From: an uncultured Verrucomicrobiales bacterium | GTDB lineage: Bacteria; Verrucomicrobiota; Verrucomicrobiia; Verrucomicrobiales; DEV007 | Direction of reading: 5' to 3' | Length of the DNA: 33,215 bases | Assembly (NCBI GenBank): GCA_938082635.1 | Contig: CALLLI010000154.1 | Location: 1-33,215 of the forward strand | In this document: positions 8,054 through 16,446 of the stretch, piece by piece | How the letters are laid out: each line of letters opens with the position of its first letter | Numbering within the stretch: position 1 is the stretch's first letter | Translations under genes and position numbers: made by a program | The notes under the pieces: model-generated | What the model saw: the letters and a program-made list of their open reading frames with translations, nothing else | The model's database searches: none | Told to the model about the DNA's origin: nothing

Positions 8054-9280
8054 ATGCGCCTCTCCCACTCTATCGTCGCCCTTCTAGCTATACTTTCATC
8101 TCTGGCCAGCGCCTCAGGACAGGACGGGCTCTTTGCTGATATCGTCACCTCCTCGGGAAATTTAAGAGTAGAGCTGTATCCCAACGAAGCACCTCTCGCC
8201 GTGTCCAACTTTGTAGGTTTGGTCGAGGGTTCCCAGAAGGCGATCAACCCTGCGACAGGCAAGCTGATCGAGAGCGGCTTCTATGACGGTGTTGTCTTTC
8301 ATCGAGTGATCCAGAATTCGGTGATTCAGGCAGGGTCACCCACAGGCATCGATTCGGATGGCCCCGGCTATAGCTTCCAGGATGAATTTCATCCTTCGCG
8401 CACATTCGACAGACCATTCGTCCTCGCCATGGCAAACAGTGGCCCGAACAGCAATGGAAGCCAATTCGTCATCACGGTAGCCTCAACTCCAGAGCTCAAC
8501 AACGCGCATACGATCTTCGGCGGCTTGATCAAAGGGATGGCTATTGCCACAACCATCTCTGGCGTTTCTACGGATCAGGCAGATCGCCCTCTCGCCCCAA
8601 TCACCATTGAATCCATCACGATCGATCGAGTGGGCGACGACGCTCTAGCATTCCAGCCAGACCTGGCTGGGTTGCCGGTGGTTTCACAAATTACGCCAAT
8701 GATTGTGAAGAAGGGTGATCGCTTCGAGTTAGACCTCGATTTCGAAGAACGTACTGACTATCGACTATTCATCTCCCGAGATCTTCAGAAATGGACAAGT
8801 GAGCGGGTGGCGTTCGCTTCTGAAACGACGTCAGCGCAACAACCCTTCAGCTTAACTAACATCATCGCAAAAAACAACAAGGGCTTCTTTCGCCTAACTC
8901 AAGTTCATTACCCTGTCATTATCTTTCCTCCAGCAACTATCGGCGGGAAGACCCTAGACGCAGCGATCACCACCTTCTCAGGTTTAGCACAGAATACGTG
9001 GATCAAGTACATCATTCGAGACGATCGCTTCGCACGTGTCACACTAAAGAATGGCACCATGGGCGATGTCACGAACTATAGTTACACGCTGAATAGCCCC
9101 ACGCGCGCGACCGCCGTCTTCCCTTCTTCCCTAGCAAGCACCTTCAGCCTAGTACAGTTCATTCTGAACTTCGCTTCGGCTTCTACGGGAACGTTCTCTG
9201 CCATCTTACCCAACGCGTCACCTCCAGGAAGCTTGATGTCTGGCACTTTCACCTTGAATGAAACACCTTCTGAACCGTAG
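8054..9280 (+). CDS. secreted cyclophilin-type peptidyl-prolyl isomerase with C-terminal extension
   Basis: A 408-residue protein. Residues 1-22 form a signal peptide (MRLSHSIVALLAILSSLASA). Residues about 27-192 are a cyclophilin domain that catalyses cis-trans isomerisation of Xaa-Pro bonds in exported proteins. The active-site arginine sits in FHRVI (82-86), the conserved Q is at 92, NGSQFVIT is at 134-141 and HTIFGG at 152-157. The hydrophobic residue after FHRVI (F60 in human CypA) is serine here, which may lower activity. The C-terminal 200 residues hold a 'S.DL..W...FFRL' module (about 245-292), frequent in verrucomicrobial exported proteins, and a further beta-rich domain. The start at 8054 was chosen for the signal peptide. 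Its 3' end overlaps the apbE start by 23 bp, which implies translational coupling. Confidence 0.85.
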   Translation: MRLSHSIVALLAILSSLASASGQDGLFADIVTSSGNLRVELYPNEAPLAVSNFVGLVEGSQKAINPATGKLIESGFYDGVVFHRVIQNSVIQAGSPTGIDSDGPGYSFQDEFHPSRTFDRPFVLAMANSGPNSNGSQFVITVASTPELNNAHTIFGGLIKGMAIATTISGVSTDQADRPLAPITIESITIDRVGDDALAFQPDLAGLPVVSQITPMIVKKGDRFELDLDFEERTDYRLFISRDLQKWTSERVAFASETTSAQQPFSLTNIIAKNNKGFFRLTQVHYPVIIFPPATIGGKTLDAAITTFSGLAQNTWIKYIIRDDRFARVTLKNGTMGDVTNYSYTLNSPTRATAVFPSSLASTFSLVQFILNFASASTGTFSAILPNASPPGSLMSGTFTLNETPSEP

Positions 9281-10274
9281 ACGATTCGTTAGCCTCAGCG
9301 GACTTTCTCTCATTGCCTCACATGCTCCAGGGAAAGAAACGAAATCCACCACGCGCTTCGAACGGGCCCACGCAACCATGGGCACCCAGTTCCGCACGAT
9401 CCTGTACGCAGAAACCGAGGCCCAAGCGAAGGTCACTTTTGATGCCGTCGCGACACGCCTGAATGCGCTGAACGCATCGCTCAGTGACTACTTGACCACT
9501 AGCGAGGTCTCACGCCTCTCAGCTTCTGCCGGAAAAGACCACTGGACGCTTCTTCACCCCGACCTTGAAGCCGTTCTCACTTTCGGCCAGCGGTTAGCCC
9601 AGCAAACGAATGGCGCCTTTGACATGACCGTGGGACCTCTGACCCGACTATGGCGTCACTCCCGGCGACACGGCAAGCTACCAACAAAGAGTCGACTTGC
9701 ACAAGCACTAGAAGCCACTGGCCACGCGCATCTCACATTAGACAACACCCACAACCGCGCGCGGCTCACACATCCAGACATGCGGCTCGACCTAGGCGGG
9801 ATCGCCAAAGGCTACGGAGTAGACGAAGCACTCGAGACGCTGAAACGACACGGCATCACTACGGCGCTAGTCGATGGCGGCGGAGATCTTCGCGTGATGG
9901 GACATCCGCCAGGCGCTGACGGCTGGCGCATTGCCGCTCAGGAACTTGACTCTCGCGAAGCTACAACATCGCGCTATGTCATCGACATGGCGGTCGCGAC
10001 TTCAGGAGACCTCTATCAATCCATTAAGATTAACAACCGTGAGTTCAGCCACCTCATCGATCCACACACTGGCTTAGGCTTGGAATTTCGCCGCACCGCT
10101 TCCGTCACAGCCCCTACGGCCATGATAGCAGATGCCTTAGCATCAGCATTAAGCGTCCTGCCCACAGGCAGCTCGCGAGCCTTGCTATCCACACACTACC
10201 CCGAAGCCAGCGCACGCATCCTCACACAAAGGGGAACAGGCATCGAGGAAGTAACGATTCACTCCAAAAGCTAG
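9258..10274 (+). CDS. apbE: FAD:protein FMN transferase (ApbE family)
   Basis: A 338-residue protein. ApbE enzymes transfer FMN from FAD to a threonine of target proteins such as subunits of the Nqr/Rnf redox pumps, on the periplasmic side. Recognisable motifs are MGTQFRTILYAE (41-52), DLGGIAKGYGVD (178-189), GGGDLR (208-212), SHLIDPHTG (264-272) and TAMIADALASAL (287-298), the last matching the Mg/FAD-binding region. The N-terminus, MKHLLNRRRFVSLSGLSLIA, has twin arginines and a hydrophobic stretch, so a Tat-type export signal is plausible. It overlaps the upstream cyclophilin gene by 23 bp, and both products are expected in the periplasm. The target flavoprotein is not in this window. The stop codon shares the palindrome CTAG with the stop of the convergent glgA. 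Confidence 0.92.
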   Translation: MKHLLNRRRFVSLSGLSLIASHAPGKETKSTTRFERAHATMGTQFRTILYAETEAQAKVTFDAVATRLNALNASLSDYLTTSEVSRLSASAGKDHWTLLHPDLEAVLTFGQRLAQQTNGAFDMTVGPLTRLWRHSRRHGKLPTKSRLAQALEATGHAHLTLDNTHNRARLTHPDMRLDLGGIAKGYGVDEALETLKRHGITTALVDGGGDLRVMGHPPGADGWRIAAQELDSREATTSRYVIDMAVATSGDLYQSIKINNREFSHLIDPHTGLGLEFRRTASVTAPTAMIADALASALSVLPTGSSRALLSTHYPEASARILTQRGTGIEEVTIHSKS

Positions 10275-11794
10275 CTACTTTTCGAATGAGCATCTTTGCT
10301 AGTAAGCGGGCGCTGTAGCATCTTCTCATAGATGTCGAAATAGGCTTTGGCCGTCGTCTCATGATTGAAGCGCTCCTTGGCATCTTCCATGACACGCGTG
10401 ATCTGTGTCGCCCGCACGTCAATTGGCATGCGGTAGAATTCCATCGCCTGGTCAATCGCCCATCGAAAGCCCTGCTGATCATAGATATCGAAGGCGAAGC
10501 CGTTTCCTGTGTTCGCCTCTAAATCGATCGGTGAAATGGTGTCACGCAACCCACCCGTGGAGTGAACAACAGGAAGCGTCCCGTAAAGCGCGCTGACCAT
10601 TTGCGGCAAACCGCACGGCTCGAAGCGAGAAGGCATCAGCATGAAATCCGAAGCGGCATGACCCAAGCGAGAGAGTTGTTCATCGAAGTTCACCAGAGAC
10701 ACTTGGCCCTCCAAATGATGCATGCCGACAACCTCGTGGAAATGGACCTGATGTTGCCCATTGGCGACCACGGCGATCTGCAAATGCTCGCTGCCATAGT
10801 CGTCGACGAGCTGGAAGAGTATATCTGTCAGTAGCTCGCAGCCCTTCTGCATGGGATCGAGACGCGATGGCCAGAAGAACAGGGGCGCGTCTGGATTGGG
10901 CTCCAATCCCATGTACTTCTGGAATGCGATCTTATTCGCCCGCTTGCCGGAAACATGTGTCTGGGCCGTGTAATTCTCCACCAACGCGTCGTCCTTCGCC
11001 GCATTGTAGGATTCATCTGGGGCATTGAGAATACCCAGGGCACATCCAGAATGCAGCTTGTTCGCCATCTCAGCCTGGACAGGAGGCGGCACGAAGGCGT
11101 GACGCCCCTCAGCGACTTCATGGAGGAAGCTCGGACTGACAGAATTGATGTAATGCGCGGCAAAGATTCCGCTCGTGAGTAGATCTACCGGCACTTGCGT
11201 CCGCGCATGCTCATAGGAGCCTGGAGGCTCATCATAATACAATCCCCCCCAGAACTCGGCGGCATCAATGCCCGTCTCCTCGACTTGTGCCAGAGTGACG
11301 TGCTCCGAGTGAATGTTATGAATCGTAAAGAGACAAGGAATTCCTAACCGACGTGCTATCGCCGGAATCAGCCCCGTCATCCAGTCATTGCAGTGAATAA
11401 GATCAGGCTGCACACGATGGATGATGTTGTTGATGATCTCCCGCTGGAATATCAAGGCAATCCGCGTGTTGTCTTCCTCGTAGGAGCTGTAGACTTGATC
11501 CCGGTAATAGAAGATCCGGTCTTCCGCGAGGTGAATGCGATCAGCTGGCAGCTTACCGTGATAGAGCCGTAGCTCCTTGTTCACCAAGTTGAAGACGTCC
11601 ATGTTGAACATCTGCCGGTAATTAGGCAGAGCCACATGCACATCCGCGCCGAGATCAAAGAGCGCAGCCACGAGAGAAGCAGACACATCCGCCAGGCCAC
11701 CCGCCTTCGCCGTCATCCGCTGGGCCATGTTCCCCATACCCGCAGGCAGGTACGTGATCTCAGGCGTGACGACAAGGATGCGAGGATTCTTCAC
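10271..11794 (-). CDS. glgA: glycogen synthase (GT5 family)
   Basis: A 507-residue glycosyltransferase that elongates alpha-1,4-glucan from ADP- or UDP-glucose in the cytoplasm. The nucleotide-sugar-binding motif appears as KAGGLADV (residues 31-38), preceded by an unusual MGNMAQRMTA insertion compared with the E. coli enzyme. The catalytic-domain motifs HCNDWMTG, FTIHNIHSE and SRFEPCGLPQ, and the C-terminal STGGLRDT, are all present. The length is normal for the family. It is the last gene of a long minus-strand run. The gene directly upstream (59-bp gap) encodes a small glycogen-binding CBM48 protein, which supports a role in glycogen storage. The 3' end overlaps apbE by 4 bp. Confidence 0.92.
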   Translation of the reverse strand: MKNPRILVVTPEITYLPAGMGNMAQRMTAKAGGLADVSASLVAALFDLGADVHVALPNYRQMFNMDVFNLVNKELRLYHGKLPADRIHLAEDRIFYYRDQVYSSYEEDNTRIALIFQREIINNIIHRVQPDLIHCNDWMTGLIPAIARRLGIPCLFTIHNIHSEHVTLAQVEETGIDAAEFWGGLYYDEPPGSYEHARTQVPVDLLTSGIFAAHYINSVSPSFLHEVAEGRHAFVPPPVQAEMANKLHSGCALGILNAPDESYNAAKDDALVENYTAQTHVSGKRANKIAFQKYMGLEPNPDAPLFFWPSRLDPMQKGCELLTDILFQLVDDYGSEHLQIAVVANGQHQVHFHEVVGMHHLEGQVSLVNFDEQLSRLGHAASDFMLMPSRFEPCGLPQMVSALYGTLPVVHSTGGLRDTISPIDLEANTGNGFAFDIYDQQGFRWAIDQAMEFYRMPIDVRATQITRVMEDAKERFNHETTAKAYFDIYEKMLQRPLTSKDAHSKSS

Positions 11795-11853
11795 TTCTAA
11801 GGCCTATCAAACGGTCTAGCCCCTTGCAACAAGCATTGCCTGGGCAGCGCCTC

Positions 11854-12192
11854 CTATCTCTTGCCCCTCTTTGCAGGAGACACTTCGAGAATGCTATTCA
11901 ACGTCCCCAAATTATTCGCAGCAAATGAGGGGCAATTGGGATCGACACTCCAGTTCCCATCGATGACGAACTTGTATTCATACGCACCCGGCTCGAGATA
12001 CACGATGCGCTTGAAGTGCCCCGCACCTGCCGCAGGGCGCAAGACGTGTGCTTCCGGATTCCAAGAATTAAAGCTACCAGCGACGCAAACCTGGCTACCA
12101 GGCTCGGCATCCACCTCGAAACAAACGCGACGGCGCCCTGCATTGCCAGACGATTTCGAAGACTTGGTGGTGGTATTAGCTTTGAAAGACAT
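11854..12192 (-). CDS. stand-alone CBM48/AMPK-type glycogen-binding protein
   Basis: A 112-residue protein made almost only of a carbohydrate-binding module 48 (early-set, AMPK-beta glycogen-binding type). After a basic, Ser/Thr-rich leader (about 1-22), the motifs are CVAGSFNSWNPE (putative sugar-binding W), HFKRIVYLEPGAYEYKFVIDG and a final WSVDPN. It has no catalytic domain, so it probably binds glycogen or docks other proteins to it. It lies 59 bp upstream of glgA in the same orientation. The ATG at 12192 is the first reasonable start. An AGGAGG lies about 23 nt upstream of it, further than usual, and no ATG/GTG/TTG occurs at the ideal distance, so the start is somewhat uncertain. Confidence 0.8.
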   Translation of the reverse strand: MSFKANTTTKSSKSSGNAGRRRVCFEVDAEPGSQVCVAGSFNSWNPEAHVLRPAAGAGHFKRIVYLEPGAYEYKFVIDGNWSVDPNCPSFAANNLGTLNSILEVSPAKRGKR

Positions 12193-12257
12193 GAGCGTAA
12201 TGGGTCTAAATTCTACCTCCTGACCTAAGCAGGAAGCATTCCTGCGCAACTCAAGAA

Positions 12258-13650
12258 TTAGAGATCTCTCGTGCAACAGCGAATGCCACGAGCCTCTATC
12301 GTCGCTACATGGCCCTGCAAGCGCTGCCGCAGGCCATTCAGGTCTCGCAGCGCCTGCGGAGACCAGAAGACCTCCGCCAAGGCACACAATCGAGGAAACG
12401 TCGCATATTCTAGTTCTCGAGTATCACGAATGTACTCAGTCCAGACATTCGCCTGGCTTCCAAGAATTCGGGCATCTTCCTCTGGCACCATACCATTGGG
12501 CAGAGGCTCGTAGGAGTAAGCATTTGCCAGAGTGCAGACTTCCTCTGGCTGCCCAACCGTTTCGTTAGGATCGTCTATCTGCTTGTGATCCAAGTAGCAA
12601 TGACTATTCGGGCACATAATAACATCGTGACCGGCACGCGACGCCGTGATTCCGGCCTCTTCGCCTCGCCAGGACATCACTGTGGCCTCTGGGGCCAAAC
12701 CACCTTCCAAAATCTCATCCCAACCGATAAGCCGACGCCCCTTGCTCAATAAGTAGCTCTCTACCCGACGGATGACATAGCTTTGCAAGGCCTCTTCATC
12801 ACCCAAGCCTTCCTCTGTCATTCGCCGCTAACAATCGGGACATTTCTTCCAAGCCGTCTTCGGACACTCATCTCCACCGATATGAATGTAGGTCGAGGGA
12901 AAGATCGCGCAGACCTCGTCTAACACTCCCTTGAAAAAGGAGAACAACGCCTCCTTTCCTGGACAGAAGACATCCCCAAAGATGCCCCATGTCGTTTCCA
13001 CCTGAAGCTCTTTCCCGGCGCACCCAAGATCCGGATACGCAGCAAGGGCCGCGATGGCGTGCCCTGGAATCTCAATCTCTGGCACCACAGTAATATGCCG
13101 CTCGGCCGCATAAGCCACGATCTCCCGCGCTTGGTCTTGCGTATAGAATCCTCCATAGCGCCCACCGTCCCCATCATCTCTCCAAGCGCCCACTTCGGTA
13201 AGCCGGGGATACTTCTCTATTTCCAGCCGCCACCCCTGATCTTCTGCAGATGCCAGTGAAAGACATTGAACTTGTACCCAGCCAACCAATCAATGTATCT
13301 CTTCACCGCTTCTAGCGGAAAAAAATGCCGACAGACATCCAAGTGACCTCCACGCCAAGGAAAGCGCGGCTCATCCTTGATCACGATGTTAGGCAACCCC
13401 TCACCTTCGCGTTCCGCCTGGGCTACCAGTTGCCGCCACGTTTGCCGACCATGAGCAAGGCCTTGAGGAGTCGACGCCTCTAGAAGGGCACCTTCGGCAG
13501 TGATGCTTAGCGCGTAACCTTCAGGCTCAAAGCTGTCATCGATCAGCGCATCCTCACAGACAGGCGACGTGCCTAGAGTAATTGTCAACTCATCGCCCCA
13601 AGCCATTCAACGCTCGCGGGAAGAGGAATAAGATCAAGTCGACGGGCCAT
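12258..13650 (-). pseudogene. broken GH20 beta-N-acetylhexosaminidase gene
   Basis: A degraded family 20 beta-hexosaminidase, which would remove terminal GlcNAc/GalNAc from chitin- or peptidoglycan-derived sugars. Three lesions are visible. Reading starts at 13650 (MARRLDLIPLPASVEWLG, a typical GH20 N-terminus), then a 1-bp loss near 13596 shifts to the frame DELTITLG. A second 1-bp loss near 13247 splits HWHL from EDQGWRLEI, where the family has HWHLTDDQGWR. Then TAG at 12828-12830 stops the frame after KKCPDC, where relatives have Q. Downstream the frame continues with RRLIGWDEILEGG and a normal-looking C-terminus. The catalytic HIGGDE motif is intact. The N-terminal domain also looks about 40 residues short. 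It lies in a co-directional run between msrA and the CBM48 gene. Confidence 0.88.
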
Positions 13651-13663
13651 GATGCCCGCAGTT

Positions 13664-14332
13664 CTACTTTTCCAAGCCTAACTTGTCGAGCTTGGGAGCA
13701 ATCATGTAACGGCAGTAGCCAATGTTGCCGTTCGGGTTGTTTTTGTTCTCCTCGTAATAGTTCTGATGATCGTCTTCTGCAGGGAAAAACTTCTCTACTT
13801 TCGAAAGCTCCGTAACCACAGGATCCTTAAACACCTTGGACTCGTTTACCTTCTTGATCTGCGCCTCAGCTTTGGCTTTCTGTTCGTCCGAATGATAGAA
13901 GATCGCTGAACGATACTGTGTTCCCACATCATTACCCTGACGGTTCAGCGTCGTCGGATCATGGACTTTCCAGAAATAGCTTAGCAGTTTATCATAGCTG
14001 ACCTTCTTAGGATCAAAGAGGACTTGGACCACTTCGGCGTGGCCTGTGTCTCCACGGCAGATATCTTTATAGGTTGGATTCTCTGTCTTCCCTCCCATGT
14101 AACCAGACACGCACGCATCCACACCCTCGAGCTGGTCCAACGCAGCCTCGATGCACCAGAAACATCCAGCGCCAAAAGTGGCAAGTTCACGGCCTTCTTT
14201 CAGCTCGGGAGCCTTCGTCTTCACTTCCGTCGTCTTTCCGGGATCGGCCGCTGCAATCTCCTCTGGGAGACAGCCAGTAAGCACAAGGCTAACGATCGTT
14301 AGGAAGGTAGCAGTTAGGTTTGTAAGTCGCAT
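13664..14332 (-). CDS. msrA: peptide methionine-S-sulfoxide reductase, lipoprotein form
   Basis: A 222-residue enzyme that reduces methionine-S-sulfoxide in oxidised proteins. The catalytic cysteine is in GCFWC (about residues 56-60), and a second conserved block is GHAEVVQV. Near the C-terminus there is a further cysteine in GYCRYMIAPK that could resolve the reaction. The N-terminus has a lipoprotein signal with lipobox LTGC (Cys about 21), so the protein is probably anchored to a membrane and repairs envelope proteins. The ATG at 14332 is preferred over the TTG two codons upstream. It lies between the DUF6941-like gene and the broken hexosaminidase gene. Confidence 0.93.
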   Translation of the reverse strand: MRLTNLTATFLTIVSLVLTGCLPEEIAAADPGKTTEVKTKAPELKEGRELATFGAGCFWCIEAALDQLEGVDACVSGYMGGKTENPTYKDICRGDTGHAEVVQVLFDPKKVSYDKLLSYFWKVHDPTTLNRQGNDVGTQYRSAIFYHSDEQKAKAEAQIKKVNESKVFKDPVVTELSKVEKFFPAEDDHQNYYEENKNNPNGNIGYCRYMIAPKLDKLGLEK

Positions 14333-14387
14333 GGTCAAGGATTTGGGTGTGCCGCACCATCTTCCGGGTCGCCGGATTTGTCAAAAC

Positions 14388-14798
14388 TCACTCACTTGCC
14401 GGCTTGGGCTCGTTCAGCATGACCCGCAGCGGAATACGCGTTAGCATGATATCGCTCGATTGGATATCGATCGAGTATTGGCCAGGTGCCTTAAACTGAA
14501 GCCTCTGAATATTCAGTACAAGATTGCGTGTAATGAAGTAGTTATCCGTAGGAAATGACACCTGGATCTTCGGCTCAAAGGGCGGCATGACAGCATTACC
14601 ATCATCATCAATGAACGCGATGCGAAACTGGTGCTCACCTTCGTCTTCAGGACGGAAACAAATTCTCAATGCTAACGAACATTGCGGGTGTACCACCGGC
14701 ATTTGCCCAGCACAAATCGTGTCAAAACAACCAAGCATGCACAGCTTGCCGTTGTAGTCATTGGCAGAGTCACATAGGGTGGCAACGAGAATTTCCAT
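14388..14798 (-). CDS. DUF6941-like conserved hypothetical protein
   Basis: A 136-residue cytoplasmic-looking protein without signal peptide or membrane segment. The pattern of an N-terminal 'ATLCDSANDYNGKLCMLG' strand pair, a middle LALRICFRPEDEGEH and a late NLVLNIQRLQFKAPGQYSI strand matches a small beta-rich family seen in many bacteria (DUF6941-like, my recollection). Its function is unknown. It is co-directional with its neighbours, 51 bp after the Ppx/GppA gene and 55 bp before msrA. It has four cysteines in the first 45 residues, which is notable next to a methionine sulfoxide reductase, but no CxxC metal motif is present. Confidence 0.6.
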   Translation of the reverse strand: MEILVATLCDSANDYNGKLCMLGCFDTICAGQMPVVHPQCSLALRICFRPEDEGEHQFRIAFIDDDGNAVMPPFEPKIQVSFPTDNYFITRNLVLNIQRLQFKAPGQYSIDIQSSDIMLTRIPLRVMLNEPKPASE

Positions 14799-14849
14799 CT
14801 AGCAACCAAAGGGCGGGCCCTAGCCTTGGCAAGCGATATCCAGGTCGAT

Positions 14850-16436
14850 CTAACCAGTCTCTAACACGACTTCGAGGCCAAAGACTTGCTCAAACAAGGC
14901 CCCCTTTGACCGCATCGCCAACTCCTCAACACTCACATTAACCACATTCCCAACTTGGATACGTAGTTGATCTTTCTTCACCCGCACCTGTTGAACTTGA
15001 AGCTGCTGCTGATGACCACGATCTAAGGCATCCGCAACCCGAAGCAAGGCCGCAAGCTTACTAACACGAATCCTCCCCTCTCGCGTGAGATCACGGACAA
15101 AGAGATGCGAAGGCTCCGGCAATCCATGACGATGGTAACGAGAGATCAAGGCTACCAGAGTTGTCTCTTCGTCATTCAATCCGAAGATCTCGCTATTCCT
15201 GATGATATAGAAGGAGTGTTTGTGATGACTTCGGCGACTAATAAAGCCACCAACTTCATGCACAATCCCAGCAACTTCTAACAAGAGACGATCCTGAGGC
15301 AGCAATGCGGTGAGTTCAACCAGCTCATCAAACAGTTTCACGGCAAGGGCAGCGACGTGGCGGCCGTGATCTTTGTCTACTTCATACTTTCTCGCCAGCG
15401 CTTTGGCAGAGCCAATGACTTCGTGACCAAACCGCTTCACTGCGAAATCGCTTCCCGCAAGCCCCGTCAAGAACTTCTCCTCAAAGGGCCCAGTCGGCAC
15501 ATACAACGAAGACAAGCCAAACTTCCCGACCGCCTCAAGGCTACAAACCAGGCCTGCGAGCAACGGACGAGTGGCATAAACATTCACCTCATAAGTCTTC
15601 GCGAGCTCTTTCTCTTTCTTGACACTAACCTGCTTCGCAACACGCCTAAACACCTTACGATCCACCTTCAAAAGCAGCTCTTCGTCTTTGGCAAGCTTCG
15701 TCGCCACCGACTGAATCTCATGCCCAATTGCCAACACTTTATCGACAGTCTCATCCGTGTAAGCCCCCAGCATCTGCTCGATACTTCCGTTCACGTGGAC
15801 TTTGATATCACCAAGCAGGTTGTCAGAGTCCGAACCCATCTTCTCGACGGCATCGGCAACCCGATAGGCTCCCATGCGGTAACTGTTATACTGCACAATC
15901 CGCCCTTTCTTGAACAGCATCAATCTCGTGTTTCCAGGCCCAACATGAATGGCAAGCACCCTCGCCTTATTTAACTGCGGATGCTCCTTCAGGAGGCGGG
16001 CGACGAACAAGTAAACAAGACGCGTCATGTCTCCATCATCCAAAGAACGCGCCTCGATCCCGCAGGCAACTTGCAATCGATCCAGGAGAAGCTCGGCATT
16101 GTCTGCCTCAGAAAGCAAATTCGTCGCGACCACCTCGACCCGATTGGCACCGAGCAATCCGTACTCGCTTAAAGTCGCATGAAAGCGATTGAAGATCCTC
16201 ACACAACGTTCAATCGTCCCGCGGGAAAGCAAGCCATCGCGAAAGATATCTTCCGCCAACGGTAGCGGCTGCTCTAACATTTCTAACACCTCAATAGGAT
16301 TGCTACTTTCACCCTCAGCCTCGAAGACGATCATGCTGACAGCACTCGGCCCGATGTTGATCATGGCTCGCTGCTTGATCGGGGTGCCGATGCCGCCTCC
16401 TCCCTCTTGGCCTGCGTCTCCTATTTCCGGATTCAT
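14850..16436 (-). CDS. Ppx/GppA-type phosphatase-like protein with C-terminal HD domain
   Basis: A 528-residue protein with the layout of exopolyphosphatase/guanosine pentaphosphatase: an ASKHA-fold N-terminal half (about 25-310) and an HD-like C-terminal half (about 340-525; HGRHVAALAVKLFDEL, LLEVAGIVHEVGGFI, LVALISRYHRHGLPE). The family's catalytic signatures are altered. The SGxEEARL box is DDGDMTRL (133-140), without the catalytic glutamate pair, and DIGGGSTEL is HVGPGNTRL (164-172). Hydrolytic activity on polyphosphate or pppGpp is therefore doubtful, and a binding or regulatory role is possible (inference). It starts 10 bp after the ROK kinase gene, so the two are probably co-transcribed. 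An internal ATG at codon 25 (INIGPSAV) is an alternative start. Confidence 0.8.
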   Translation of the reverse strand: MNPEIGDAGQEGGGGIGTPIKQRAMINIGPSAVSMIVFEAEGESSNPIEVLEMLEQPLPLAEDIFRDGLLSRGTIERCVRIFNRFHATLSEYGLLGANRVEVVATNLLSEADNAELLLDRLQVACGIEARSLDDGDMTRLVYLFVARLLKEHPQLNKARVLAIHVGPGNTRLMLFKKGRIVQYNSYRMGAYRVADAVEKMGSDSDNLLGDIKVHVNGSIEQMLGAYTDETVDKVLAIGHEIQSVATKLAKDEELLLKVDRKVFRRVAKQVSVKKEKELAKTYEVNVYATRPLLAGLVCSLEAVGKFGLSSLYVPTGPFEEKFLTGLAGSDFAVKRFGHEVIGSAKALARKYEVDKDHGRHVAALAVKLFDELVELTALLPQDRLLLEVAGIVHEVGGFISRRSHHKHSFYIIRNSEIFGLNDEETTLVALISRYHRHGLPEPSHLFVRDLTREGRIRVSKLAALLRVADALDRGHQQQLQVQQVRVKKDQLRIQVGNVVNVSVEELAMRSKGALFEQVFGLEVVLETG

Positions 16437-16446
16437 GAAGCAGTGT

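Noticed and set aside
15357-15974. 205-residue plus-strand frame antisense to the Ppx-like gene
   Set aside because: It lies wholly inside a well supported gene on the other strand and shows no motif.
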